From: Sporosarcina sp. NCCP-2222
GTDB taxonomy: Bacteria; Bacillota; Bacilli; Bacillales_A; Planococcaceae
Assembly (NCBI RefSeq): GCF_023168145.1
Contig: NZ_BQYK01000001.1
Location: 595,343 to 659,342 of the forward strand
DNA length: 64,000 nt
Reading direction: 5' to 3'
Each line of letters opens with the position of its first letter. Position 1 is the first letter of the stretch. The notes below the pieces were generated by a model, which had not been told where the DNA came from, did not search any database, and worked only from the letters and a program-made list of their open reading frames with translations. Made by a program: the position numbers and the translations under genes. This document shows positions 8,957 to 17,616 of this stretch, piece after piece.

Positions 8957-9518
8957 ACTTTGTCTTATTTCTTTTACAAGAATAGATCTTGAAAAAAATA
9001 AAGGCGAAAAGGAAACAACAAATGGCCACTATCCATCCTGCTTCATTTGTATTGTAATGATCAGATGTCCATTTATTTGATTGCTCAATAACGATTCCGC
9101 TTCCCAATTCCGCCAGCTCCTCTGATGCTTCTGCAAGGCGAGCCGTCCTTTGGCAAATGTTTGTTGATAATGTATTTTGCCCATAAAAATCATTGACGAT
9201 CGCAAAGACGAGATACGATTCTCCCTCTACAAATGGAAAGCCACAATCTCCGTCATCCAAACCTGTTCTAATTACGATTTTGCTTTTTTCATCGCCTTTC
9301 CAAACTTCATTCACTTGAAATGTAACCGTCTTACCTCGATTCCAGCTCTTCTTACTTTCAGTGATTCCAACGACCTTCCCGCTAAACACTGCTTTGGCTT
9401 CCTCAAGAGCTTGATCAACAGGTGGAGACATGGCACAGGAACAGGCGGACGCCTCTTCTGGTTTATTCCATACAAAGAAAAACAGAATTACGAACAACCA
9501 AAGTCCATTCCTTTTCAC
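8955..9518 (-). CDS. Secreted TIMP-like (netrin/NTR-fold) protein with C-terminal membrane anchor
   Basis: The open frame extends upstream to 9653, but the best start is the GTG at 9518 (VKRNGLWLF...) behind GGGGGAG. A signal peptide ends ASACSC, so the mature protein begins CSC. That Cys-x-Cys start followed by AKAVFSGKVVGI resembles the tissue-inhibitor-of-metalloproteinase fold found in some Bacillus surface proteins. Two further cysteines (DGDCGFPF and TNICQRT) fit disulfides. Residues about 165-180 form a TM segment with a short basic tail, suggesting anchoring at the outer face of the membrane. No partner is evident nearby. Confidence 0.65.
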   Translation of the reverse strand: MKRNGLWLFVILFFFVWNKPEEASACSCAMSPPVDQALEEAKAVFSGKVVGITESKKSWNRGKTVTFQVNEVWKGDEKSKIVIRTGLDDGDCGFPFVEGESYLVFAIVNDFYGQNTLSTNICQRTARLAEASEELAELGSGIVIEQSNKWTSDHYNTNEAGWIVAICCFLFAFIFFKIYSCKRNKTK

Positions 9519-9579
9519 TTCGATCACTCCCCCATTTAACCCAGTAGACGGTCGGGAACATAGAATGTTACGGAAAAAT

Positions 9580-10302
9580 TTACAAATCCCCTCCCAGATC
9601 TTGATCGGCCTCTGCGAGCACGACTCCAATATCTTTATCATGAATAACAACATCCGCGTAATGATCCAGTAAAGTCCGCTCTCTATTCACAATGACCAGT
9701 TTGGCGCCATGTTCTTTTGCTAGTAAAGGAAATTGATTGGCAGGCGTGACGGTCAAGGATGACCCAAGGACAATAAACAGATCACACCGCTCCGTTTCGT
9801 GTAAAGCTCTTGCAAATGTAGCTTCCGGTAACATTTCGCCGAACAAAACAACGGACGGCCGCAGAGTGCCTCCACAAGAACAATAAAAATGCTCGTCAGA
9901 ATATCGATCATTTCCATAAACCTGGCCGCATGTTTGACAATGAACCTGTTGAAGAGTCCCGTGCAGTTCCATGCTATTAACAGTTCCCGCCTCCGCATGG
10001 AATCCGTCCACATTTTGCGTAATCACTCCTTGAATCAGCCCTCTCCTTTCCCAATCCGCTAAGATAAAGTGTCCTGCATGTGGTTTGCAATCTTGGATGC
10101 CCACTACTCGATGTCTGTAAAAGCGGAAAAACTGTTCCACATTTTTATTTAGCGCCTCGGTACTGGCTACCCTGCTGGGATCCTCCTGTTCCCAAAGGCC
10201 TGAATTCGAACTACGGAAATCAGGCAGCCCACTTTCTGTAGACATGCCGGCTCCTGTAAAAACGATCGCATGTTTTGAGTCACGAAGTAAAGTTGCAAGC
10301 AT
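9580..10302 (-). CDS. NAD-dependent protein deacylase (sirtuin, Sir2 family)
   Basis: A 240-residue class U-type sirtuin. The NAD-binding motif GAGMSTESGLPDFRS lies at about residue 17, the catalytic histidine is in QNVDGFH (about residue 115), and zinc is held by CQTC and CSCGG. LGSSLTVTPAN is the conserved ribose-contact loop. It removes acetyl or other acyl groups from lysines, producing nicotinamide and O-acyl-ADP-ribose. The ribosome site AAGGAGG precedes the ATG. It diverges from the YfcC gene and sits 61 bp upstream of the TIMP-like gene in the same direction. Confidence 0.9.
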   Translation of the reverse strand: MLATLLRDSKHAIVFTGAGMSTESGLPDFRSSNSGLWEQEDPSRVASTEALNKNVEQFFRFYRHRVVGIQDCKPHAGHFILADWERRGLIQGVITQNVDGFHAEAGTVNSMELHGTLQQVHCQTCGQVYGNDRYSDEHFYCSCGGTLRPSVVLFGEMLPEATFARALHETERCDLFIVLGSSLTVTPANQFPLLAKEHGAKLVIVNRERTLLDHYADVVIHDKDIGVVLAEADQDLGGDL

Positions 10303-10559
10303 AATTTATTCATCCTCCTTTTATACTTTAACATTATATGGATAATTTTAAATATTTTATTTCCCGGGAAATCATAAATCTTATTATAAATTGAAATTAA
10401 TATACATGCCATTTTACTCTATTTTTCAACTAGTTTCTTTCTTAAACATCATTTCAAATTTTGTTGATTGTCATTTTTTGACCTTGCATTATATTTGAAT
10501 ACCTTTTACAATCAAGTGAATAAAAATACATTATAATGAATAACAAAGGAGCAAGTGAC

Positions 10560-11984
10560 ATGCAGAGACAGACATCTGAGAACAGCCATCAGTACGCAGG
10601 TCAACCTAAAAAGAAACCTCTCCATATTAATGCATTCGTCTTATTATTCCTAGTAGTTCTCCTATCTGCCGCAATGACATACATCATGCCGGCTGGTGAA
10701 TATGACCGGGTGGAAAAGGATGGGCGGACTCTTGTCGTTCCGAACTCCTTCCACTGGTCAGAATCATCCCCTGTCGGTTTCTTCCATGCGTTTACGAGCT
10801 TTCATGAAGGGATGGTCAATGCAGGGGGCATTATTTTCTTCGTCCTTATCATTGGCGGGGCTTTTGGCATTTTAAAAGCAACCGGTGCGCTGGACGCTTT
10901 GATTGTAAGTTTGACAAGAAAGCTTGGCAAACGAGAACTATTGCTTATACCAGTCTTAATGCTCTTTTTTGGTGCCGGCGGAACCTTAATGGGTATGGCG
11001 GAAGAAACGATTGTCTATATCGCAATCGTCACTCCTCTTGCCATTGCACTTGGTTTTGATGCAATTGTCGGTTTCGCTATTGTATCTGTCGGTGCAAATA
11101 TCGGATTCATGAGCGCAGTCTTGAATCCCTTTAATATAGGCGTCGCCCAAAGTATAGCCGATCTGCCCACATTCTCCGGAATCGGTCTCCGCATCGTGTT
11201 ATTCTTCACTTTATACAGTGCAGGCGTCCTATATGTATTTCGTTATGCCAAGAAAGTGAAGACCCATCCTGAACTGAAGTTCACCGGCCATCTTCAAAAT
11301 GATTCAATCGAAAATGCCGGAAACATGACGAAACTGACGAACCGTCATAAATGGATACTTTCCTTGTTCTTATTTAACTTTATCATCCTTATTTTTGGTG
11401 TCATTAAATTAGGCTGGTATATTACAGAAATCGCTGCACTATTTTTGCTATTTGGCGTTGTGATCGGTTTAATTGGCAAATTGGGGCCGAATAAGATGGC
11501 GGACAGCTTTATTGACGGAGCAAAAGAACTCATTGGCGGTGCTTTGATTATTGGCTTTGCACAAGCGATTCTTGTTGTCATACAAGACGGAAAGCTGATT
11601 GACACTATATTGTTTTATGCATCTTCTGTGCTTGGGGAACTGTCCCCTATTTTGAACGCCATCGGAATGTTTTTGGTCCAGCTGTTCCTCAACTTTCTCG
11701 TACCTTCAGGAAGTGGCCAGGCGGCTCTCACCATGCCGATATTAGCACCGCTCTCCGACCTCGTAGGCGTCACGAGACAAACGGCTGTCCTTGCTTTCCA
11801 GCTGGGCGATGGCATTTCCAACGCGCTCTTTCCGACATCCGGTGTCCTGCTCGCAGGCCTTGCTGTTGCAGGAATTCCTTTTACAAGGTGGATCAAATGG
11901 GTGACTCCACTTATCTGCATACAAATCGTCATTTCGATCATCTTTCTCATCGTGGCACAGCTGATCCACTATGGCCCTTTTTAA
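10560..11984 (+). CDS. YfcC-family membrane transporter
   Basis: A 474-residue polytopic protein of the YfcC/DcuC-like part of the ion-transporter superfamily, with about 12 TM segments. Typical features are the N-terminal MPAGEYDRV loop, the half-repeat GMAEETIVYIA and VGANIGFMSAVLNPFNIG, and the second-half PSGSGQAALTMPIL. The ATG at 10560 is preferred over that at 10536 because AAAGGAG (10546-10551) is 8 nt upstream. The substrate is probably an amino acid, peptide or dicarboxylate; the amidohydrolase encoded next suggests an acylated amino acid or small peptide (inference). Confidence 0.82.
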   Translation: MQRQTSENSHQYAGQPKKKPLHINAFVLLFLVVLLSAAMTYIMPAGEYDRVEKDGRTLVVPNSFHWSESSPVGFFHAFTSFHEGMVNAGGIIFFVLIIGGAFGILKATGALDALIVSLTRKLGKRELLLIPVLMLFFGAGGTLMGMAEETIVYIAIVTPLAIALGFDAIVGFAIVSVGANIGFMSAVLNPFNIGVAQSIADLPTFSGIGLRIVLFFTLYSAGVLYVFRYAKKVKTHPELKFTGHLQNDSIENAGNMTKLTNRHKWILSLFLFNFIILIFGVIKLGWYITEIAALFLLFGVVIGLIGKLGPNKMADSFIDGAKELIGGALIIGFAQAILVVIQDGKLIDTILFYASSVLGELSPILNAIGMFLVQLFLNFLVPSGSGQAALTMPILAPLSDLVGVTRQTAVLAFQLGDGISNALFPTSGVLLAGLAVAGIPFTRWIKWVTPLICIQIVISIIFLIVAQLIHYGPF

Positions 11985-12069
11985 TCGGTTATAATAATAT
12001 TATACACTTGGATAGTAAAAGCTTTTAAGCTGCTTCACATTCAAGCCATACTAGATGAGGAGCTTCAAA

Positions 12070-13224
12070 ATGAATAAATTATCACTGGATCAAACGCTGA
12101 TCGATTGGACGATTGAACAGCGCAGACATTTCCACATGTATCCTGAGTTGTCTGGTCAAGAAGTAGGAACAGCTGCTTATATCAAAGCGAGATTAGCAGA
12201 ATTCGAAATTCCATTAGTCGATGGCTACTCAGAACCGAATGTCATTGCATTTTTTAAAGGAACAGAAGGAAGCAAAACGATTGCCCTGCGAGCGGATATG
12301 GATGCCCTGCCACTTGAGGAGGAAGGAGATAAACCGTATATATCCAAAGTCCCCGGGGTCATGCACGGTTGTGGCCATGACGGGCATACAGCCACATTGC
12401 TGGCAGTCGCCAAGTGGATGAGCGAAAATGCGCAGCACATTCGCAATAATATACTGTTCATCTTTCAAAGTTCTGAAGAGGCCTCGCCCAGCGGTGCGAA
12501 ACAGCTTGTCGAGGAAGGCATCTTAGACGGTGTTGATGTCATTTACGGCATTCATTATATGGCCAACATGCCTCTTGGGAAAATTGGATTTGCCACTGGC
12601 CCCGCCATGGCTTCCTGTGATGATTTTGACATCGTCATAGAAGGCAAAGGCGGCCACGGAGGCAGCCCGCACGAGACGGTGGATCCGATCTATATTGCTA
12701 CACATGTCATACAGGCATTCCAATCAATCGTCAGCCGAAATCTAAATCCCTTGCATGCAGGCGTCATTTCCATAGGCGGACTACAAGCTGGCAATTCCTA
12801 TAACGTCATTCCGAATAAGGTTTTATTAAAAGGGACCATCCGAGCATTAACATTCGAAGGCGCTACACTCATGCACAGTAAAACAGAGCAATTGACGAAA
12901 TCCATCTGTGAAAGCTTCGGTGCGGTTGGACATTATCAATTCATCGAGGGAACACCCCCTTTGTATAACCACCCCGAAGCATGTGAGGTGGCGAAGGATA
13001 TTATCGAGAAAACATTTGGTGAAGATGCCTTTGTAGACTACGAGCCAGTGCTTGGCGCAGAAGACTATGCCTATTACTTGAAGAACAAAGTCGGCGTTTT
13101 CATTAATGTCGGCATGCAAAGTGAAAAAAGCCAATACCCGCACCATCATCCGAAATTCGATATCGACGAAGCAGCAATCCCGGCAGGCATCGAATTGATG
13201 ATCCAATTGGCACTTCATGGATAA
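12070..13224 (+). CDS. M20-family amidohydrolase (N-acyl amino acid or hippurate hydrolase type)
   Basis: A 384-residue metallopeptidase of the M20D group. The metal site is visible as MHGCGHDGHTA (about residue 100), SSEEASPSGAKQ (about 138) and GAEDYAYY near the C-terminus. GGHGGSPHETVDPI marks the dimerisation domain border. Members cleave N-acyl groups from amino acids. The ATG at 12070 is favoured by GAGGAG at 12057-12062. It follows the YfcC transporter gene by 85 bp and may share its transcript, suggesting import and deacylation of one substrate. Confidence 0.88.
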   Translation: MNKLSLDQTLIDWTIEQRRHFHMYPELSGQEVGTAAYIKARLAEFEIPLVDGYSEPNVIAFFKGTEGSKTIALRADMDALPLEEEGDKPYISKVPGVMHGCGHDGHTATLLAVAKWMSENAQHIRNNILFIFQSSEEASPSGAKQLVEEGILDGVDVIYGIHYMANMPLGKIGFATGPAMASCDDFDIVIEGKGGHGGSPHETVDPIYIATHVIQAFQSIVSRNLNPLHAGVISIGGLQAGNSYNVIPNKVLLKGTIRALTFEGATLMHSKTEQLTKSICESFGAVGHYQFIEGTPPLYNHPEACEVAKDIIEKTFGEDAFVDYEPVLGAEDYAYYLKNKVGVFINVGMQSEKSQYPHHHPKFDIDEAAIPAGIELMIQLALHG

Positions 13225-13286
13225 GCAGTTTTTTTGTAACGCCTTCGGTTGAAGAAGGGAAAAAAACATTAAATAACAGATCCATC

Positions 13287-13326
13287 GAGGACACAATTCG
13301 TATATGAATTGGTGTCCTCTTTTTTT
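13287..13326 (+). terminator. Terminator after the amidohydrolase gene
   Basis: GAGGACACAATTC pairs with GAATTGGTGTCCTC (one bulge), followed by seven T. Confidence 0.85.
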
Positions 13327-13448
13327 GATATAGCGAGATTGAAGGTCTCTAGACAACCGGTGCTTTATTATCGCACAAACAATTTGGAACTTTTTGTATT
13401 CTAAATCGTATTACTTAATAATAAGAATTATTTTATGGAGGTGTTTTT

Positions 13449-14003
13449 ATGAGAGGCATTCCTATATTAATAATTTTACTGTCTTTAATTATCTCCCTAA
13501 TGGGATGTAGTTCTAATGTTCAAGGTAGCATGAAAGATTACAAAAACAGTGATGTGGCAGCAATTGTTGGAGACAAAGAAATTACAATAGGTGACTTACG
13601 ATTTCTGTATTCAGATGATGATGTCTTAAATAACATTGAGGGGATTGTAAAGTTCGAATTAATGCTCCAGGAAGCTAAAAAAATGAATCTAGACATTTCT
13701 GAAGACAAAGCTGTTCGGAAAGAAATTATGCTATCTCTTCCTCTTGAAGAAGGAGAGGTAAGAATGCAAGAGTTTATCACATCCCAAGCAGATAAGCTCG
13801 GAATGGAAAAAGAAGAATATTACAAGAAGTATGCTGAAATAAGGAGCGAACAAGATTCGTATGTAAATGCCTACATACAAGAAATGGTTGGTGCTGACGG
13901 GTATGATGAAGAGAACCTAAAGGAATTTGATAAAAAGGCAAATGACTTTTTGAATGATTTAGTAAAAAAACATGAAAAGGAAATAAAAATACTAATCAAG
14001 TAA
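13449..14003 (+). CDS. Small lipoprotein with SurA/PrsA N-terminal-like helical domain
   Basis: A 184-residue protein with a lipoprotein signal ending LISLMGCS. The mature part begins with VAAIVGDKEITIGDLRFLY, the typical opening strand and helix of SurA_N/PrsA-type chaperones, followed by charged helices. It lacks the peptidyl-prolyl isomerase domain of PrsA. The ribosome site GGAGG precedes the ATG. The gene is more AT-rich than its neighbours and faces a repeat-filled gap, which may indicate acquisition (inference). It probably acts outside the membrane. Confidence 0.6.
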   Translation: MRGIPILIILLSLIISLMGCSSNVQGSMKDYKNSDVAAIVGDKEITIGDLRFLYSDDDVLNNIEGIVKFELMLQEAKKMNLDISEDKAVRKEIMLSLPLEEGEVRMQEFITSQADKLGMEKEEYYKKYAEIRSEQDSYVNAYIQEMVGADGYDEENLKEFDKKANDFLNDLVKKHEKEIKILIK

Positions 14004-14061
14004 CTATTAATCCTTTTTAAAGCTAAAGGGTGCGTTTGTTAAGTTAGAAATATCGGATTTA

Positions 14062-14593
14062 AAACGCACATTTCTGTGCGTTTCAGACTGTAGACAAAGT
14101 CACTTCGAGATGAATAGAAATGCATAAACTAACCGGCAGGGAGCGCAACTTCGCTTTCCATGGGCTTGGCTTCAGCCTCCTCGTCACTTCGTTCCTGTGG
14201 GGTCTTCAGCTCAAGCTATTCCCATAGGAGTCTACGTTGCGCTCCCTGCCTTTAATATAATTTCTTTATGATTAAGTAAATATGAAAGTTCCTTTAACTT
14301 CCTATATACAAGGTTCATCATTTTAATTATTACTAACATAACTTGTTAGCAGAACATCCGTTGATTGGAGCGGAAGGCGGCGACTCCTGGGGGATGAGCG
14401 GGACAGGTGAGACCCCACAGGAAGCGCAGCGGACGAGGAGGCTCACCGCCCGCCCCCCGGAAAGCGACCGCCAGAAGCGGAAATCAACTTTATTAAGAAT
14501 CTTATGTGAGCAACAGTTGCTTATTATTTTTATACGCGACAACAATTAATATGCTTTTGTCTACGCTCTGAAACGCACATTTCTGTGCGTTTT
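14062..14593. repeat. Nested inverted-repeat element (about 530 bp, no ORF)
   Basis: The left end (14062-14099) and right end (14554-14593) are inverted copies: AAACGCACA, four variable bases, TGTGCGTTTCAGA, two variable bases, GTAGACAAA. Each end also contains its own hairpin (AAACGCACA/TGTGCGTTT), so it can act as a terminator. Inside are two oppositely oriented homologous units. Unit A (14135-14250, minus) is bounded by a perfect 15-bp inverted repeat, GGCAGGGAGCGCAAC. Unit B (14360-14488, plus) is bounded by GTTGATT.../...AATCAAC. Both share the core ACTCCT, GACCCCACAGGAA, GACGAGGAGGCT, GGAAAGCG. I recall such cores as common intergenic repeats of Bacillaceae and Planococcaceae. No transposase is present. 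Confidence 0.7.
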
Positions 14594-14793
14594 TTTATGT
14601 TGATTTTGATAGAACAAAGTACTTGTGGATTAGGTTTCTAACTTACAGTATGTTGTTTTCACGTTTTCTCTCGTTAAGCGAACTCGTAATGGCATTGTTA
14701 TTTGTTGGTTCACGTTAAGGACTTTGCCAGCTAGTGGTTCTCTCTGGTATGGCTGAATAAAGAGATTATAACGCCATACTCCCCGATGGTTTG
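14594..14793. other. Gap with no recognisable gene
   Basis: Between the inverted-repeat element and the periodic array there is no supported gene. The minus strand has an open stretch from about 14782 to the stop at 14630 (about 50 codons with unbiased-looking residues, including RYNLFIQPYQRE). It has no start or ribosome site and could be a decayed gene end or chance. Confidence 0.4.
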
Positions 14794-14988
14794 AACCTCT
14801 CGTTTATCATTCCAACCTCTCGTATATTTCATCAACCGCTCGTAAATCATTCCAATCTCTCGTATATTTCATCAACCGCTCGTAAATCATTCCAACCTCT
14901 CGTATATTTCGTCAACCGCTCGTAATTCTCCGTGACCGCTCGATTATGCAAGGAAACCTCTCGTATCTGCTTGCGGAACCGCTCGCTT
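14794..14988 (+). repeat. Periodic 12-mer array 1 (10 units)
   Basis: Ten copies of AACC(G/T)CTCGTAT begin at 14794, 14814, 14834, 14854, 14874, 14894, 14914, 14934, 14955 and 14977. The first eight are spaced exactly 20 bp, then 21 and 22. In the first part G- and T-variants alternate with two kinds of 8-bp linker (ATTTCATC and ATCATTCC), making a 40-bp higher-order repeat. It ends 153 bp before the phosphatase start, in the same orientation. Confidence 0.9.
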
Positions 14989-15141
14989 CATTTAATAGCA
15001 AGTTAATACTTTTTTAGCATACTTGATTAACCAAGCGACCCTTCTCCTCCATGCCGTCTATCTATTTTAAAACAAGCATCTTTCTTACGGTTCACTCATC
15101 TCTCAGGTAGAATAAAAAGAATAAATAAGGAGTTGTCGCAT

Positions 15142-15873
15142 GTGAAACGGACATTGGTAATAAGTGATATTCATGGAGAGATTACAGCTTTCAATCAATT
15201 ATTGAGTGAGATTAATTATGAGCCTGGCACCGATCAGCTGATTCTCCTCGGTGATTATGTAGATCGGGGGGAAGATTCAAAAGCGGTGTTGGACAAAGTG
15301 ATGCAGCTTCGCGAGCTTGGCGCGATTGTCCTCAAGGGAAACCATGAAGATATGATGATTAAAGCATTAACGAGTGGAGAAGAACGGCCATGGCGTCATT
15401 GGGTGGACCGGAATGGAGGAAATGAAACATTGCGCAGCTACGGCTTTCGCGAAGAGGAGTATATCGTTTCTCCCGATCTACCGTTTGAGCAGCCTCAACT
15501 TTCCTCGGATGCACTGAAGAAGCATCTTGAGTTCATCTGCTCTTTAGACATTTATATAGAACTAGACGATTTCATCTTCGTGCATGCAGGCGTTCATCCT
15601 GAAACGCCTATCCATGAGACGGAGGAAAGGGATTTTCTCTGGATTCGCGATCCTTTCCATAATGGCTATAGTGGTGAAAAAAAGGTAGTGTTCGGACACA
15701 CTCCAACCAAGTATTTATATAAAGATGATACTAACCACTCCATTTTTTTGGGGGAGAATAATATTATTGGAATTGATGGTGGTGCTGTATATGGCGGCCA
15801 GTTGAATTGTCTGGAACTGCCCGGTCTCACTCCTTATTCCGTAAAATTAATATCTGAAGAGCCCTCAGAATAA
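15142..15873 (+). CDS. PPP-family serine/threonine (metallo)phosphatase
   Basis: A 243-residue protein with the phosphoesterase signature in order: SDIHGE (about residue 9), LLGDYVDRGED (about 36), LKGNHEDMM (about 64), HAG (about 148) and FGHTPT (about 186). This is the small bacterial PrpA/PrpE/ApaH-like group that dephosphorylates proteins or dinucleoside polyphosphates; the exact substrate is not evident. The GTG at 15142 is chosen since AAGGAG (15127-15132) is 9 nt upstream; an ATG at 15140 reads straight into TGA. Monocistronic, with repeats upstream and a terminator downstream. Confidence 0.87.
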   Translation: MKRTLVISDIHGEITAFNQLLSEINYEPGTDQLILLGDYVDRGEDSKAVLDKVMQLRELGAIVLKGNHEDMMIKALTSGEERPWRHWVDRNGGNETLRSYGFREEEYIVSPDLPFEQPQLSSDALKKHLEFICSLDIYIELDDFIFVHAGVHPETPIHETEERDFLWIRDPFHNGYSGEKKVVFGHTPTKYLYKDDTNHSIFLGENNIIGIDGGAVYGGQLNCLELPGLTPYSVKLISEEPSE

Positions 15874-15890
15874 AATTGACTTACATAAGA

Positions 15891-15924
15891 AAAACCGGTG
15901 CCTATAAAAGCACCGGTTTTTCCA
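15891..15924. terminator. Bidirectional terminator
   Basis: AAAACCGGTGC (15891-15901) pairs perfectly with 15910-15920. A-run and T-run on either side serve the converging phosphatase and BCCT genes. Confidence 0.88.
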
Positions 15925-17556
15925 TTATTCCACTTTTGCTTCTCTCTTAGACTTCTTATTCGCTTTCTTCTTCACTGCTTTTTCAATGTGTTCGAATCGC
16001 CGAATGTCGGTCGGCCGAACGGTGATCGGTTCCTTTTTCAGCAATTTCATCATGGAGAACACGAGCAGCAGCAAAAAGAGTGTGAATGGCAAGGCCGAAA
16101 CGAGCGACGCGGTCTGCAGCGCTTCCAAGCCGCCAGCATATAGCAGCACCGCTGCAATAGCTGACATCAAAAAGCCCCAAACGACTTTGACAATCAATGG
16201 TGGAAACAGATTCCCCTTCGTTGTCATACTCGCTAAAATGTAAGTCGCGGAATCCGCGGAAGTTACGAGAAATGTAAAGATCAAGATAATTGCCAGCACA
16301 GAAAGCACGTTTGTGAATGGCATATGCTTAAATGTTTCAAATACAGCTGATGTGACCTCGGCATCTACAGCTTCCGCAATATGCGTGCCGTTGTTCAAAT
16401 CATTATAGAGAGCAGTCCCCCCTAACGTTGCGATCCACATACAGGCAAACACTGGCGGAATGACCATGACGCCTGCAATAAATTCTCGGATCGTCCGCCC
16501 TTTGGATACGCGGGCAACAAATGCACCGACAAATGGAGACCAGGCGATTGTCCAAGCCCAGTAGAAGATGGTCCACTCTTGGACCCACGTTCCTCCCTGA
16601 TAGGGTTGGAGGCGTAAACTATAACGAATGAAATTATTAATATAATCCCCGATCGCCAATGTGAAGCTCTCCAGGATAAACACTTTTGGTCCGACAATGA
16701 AGAAGAATGCAAGCAGGACAAGCGCCATTCCTAGATTAAAGTTTCCTAAATAGGCAATCCCTTTACTTAAACCTGTAGATGCCGAGAGCATATAAGCTAC
16801 AAATACAACAAAGATAATGAGCAATTGAATGAGAAATGTATTTTTGACTGGAAAAACATATTCCAATCCGCCGCCCATTTGCAGGACACCCATTCCGACA
16901 GATGTCGCGATACCCATGACGGTTGCGATGACTGCAAAGGAATCAATCCCCGTCTTCACGATTTTATTTGAACCGACGAGCGGCTCCATTGCAGTTGATA
17001 TTAAACCATCCTTTTTCTTTCGAAACTGTAGAAATCCAATAACGAGTCCGACGATGCCAAAAATAGCCCACTGAGAGATTCCCCAATGGAAAAACGAATA
17101 CCCCATTGCGACACGAGCCGAATCCACTGTCTTAGACTCCACTCCAGTTAATGGCGAGGTAAAATAATGGCTCATTGGTTCGGCGACACCCCAGAAAACG
17201 AGGCCCACCCCAAATCCGGCAGAGAACAGCATGCCAATCCATGTGAAGAAAGGATAATCGGGCCGTTCATCATCTCCGCCAAGACGGATTGCGCCATATT
17301 TGCTTATTGCCAGACCCGCCAAAAATAGAATGACAATAAACACTGCCAACAAATAAAACCACCCAAATTTTGCTGTAGTAAAACCGTATAACACATTGGC
17401 CACATTACCAAATTGTTCGGGCATGATTGCCCCCAAGACGGCCAGCACCAAAATGACGACTGCCGAAATGGAAAACACCGGGTTCTTCAAAAATCTTCTG
17501 TCCAAAACTAAATCGACTCCTATAGATTGATTGTCTTTCCTATACCCTAAATACAA
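15925..17556 (-). CDS. BCCT-family glycine betaine/choline transporter (OpuD-like)
   Basis: A protein of up to 543 residues with 12 TM segments. The BCCT signature is present as WAWTIAWSPFVGAFVARVSKGRTIREF, the betaine-binding region as FFHWGISQWAIF, and the sodium-linked half as GMGVLQMGGGLEYVF. It imports betaine or a related osmolyte with Na+ or H+. The cytoplasmic C-terminus is rich in Lys/Arg, as in osmosensing members. The frame opens with a TTG at 17556 with a weak ribosome site; a TTG about 17 codons later behind GGAG is an alternative start. Confidence 0.88.
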   Translation of the reverse strand: MYLGYRKDNQSIGVDLVLDRRFLKNPVFSISAVVILVLAVLGAIMPEQFGNVANVLYGFTTAKFGWFYLLAVFIVILFLAGLAISKYGAIRLGGDDERPDYPFFTWIGMLFSAGFGVGLVFWGVAEPMSHYFTSPLTGVESKTVDSARVAMGYSFFHWGISQWAIFGIVGLVIGFLQFRKKKDGLISTAMEPLVGSNKIVKTGIDSFAVIATVMGIATSVGMGVLQMGGGLEYVFPVKNTFLIQLLIIFVVFVAYMLSASTGLSKGIAYLGNFNLGMALVLLAFFFIVGPKVFILESFTLAIGDYINNFIRYSLRLQPYQGGTWVQEWTIFYWAWTIAWSPFVGAFVARVSKGRTIREFIAGVMVIPPVFACMWIATLGGTALYNDLNNGTHIAEAVDAEVTSAVFETFKHMPFTNVLSVLAIILIFTFLVTSADSATYILASMTTKGNLFPPLIVKVVWGFLMSAIAAVLLYAGGLEALQTASLVSALPFTLFLLLLVFSMMKLLKKEPITVRPTDIRRFEHIEKAVKKKANKKSKREAKVE

Positions 17557-17586
17557 GCCGACTAACGTAAAATTTCAATAAAAATA

Positions 17587-17608
17587 CCATTCATCCGAAA
17601 ATGAATGG
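17587..17608 (-). terminator. Terminator after the MFS gene
   Basis: CCATTCAT and ATGAATGG enclose a 6-nt loop; on the minus strand the stem is followed by TATTTTTATT. Confidence 0.75.
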
Positions 17609-17616
17609 CAGATACC

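Noticed and set aside
14794-14988. Repeat arrays as CRISPR
   Set aside because: The repeat is only 12 bp with 8-9-bp linkers that are often shared. CRISPR needs longer repeats and unique spacers of about 30 bp. No cas gene is near.
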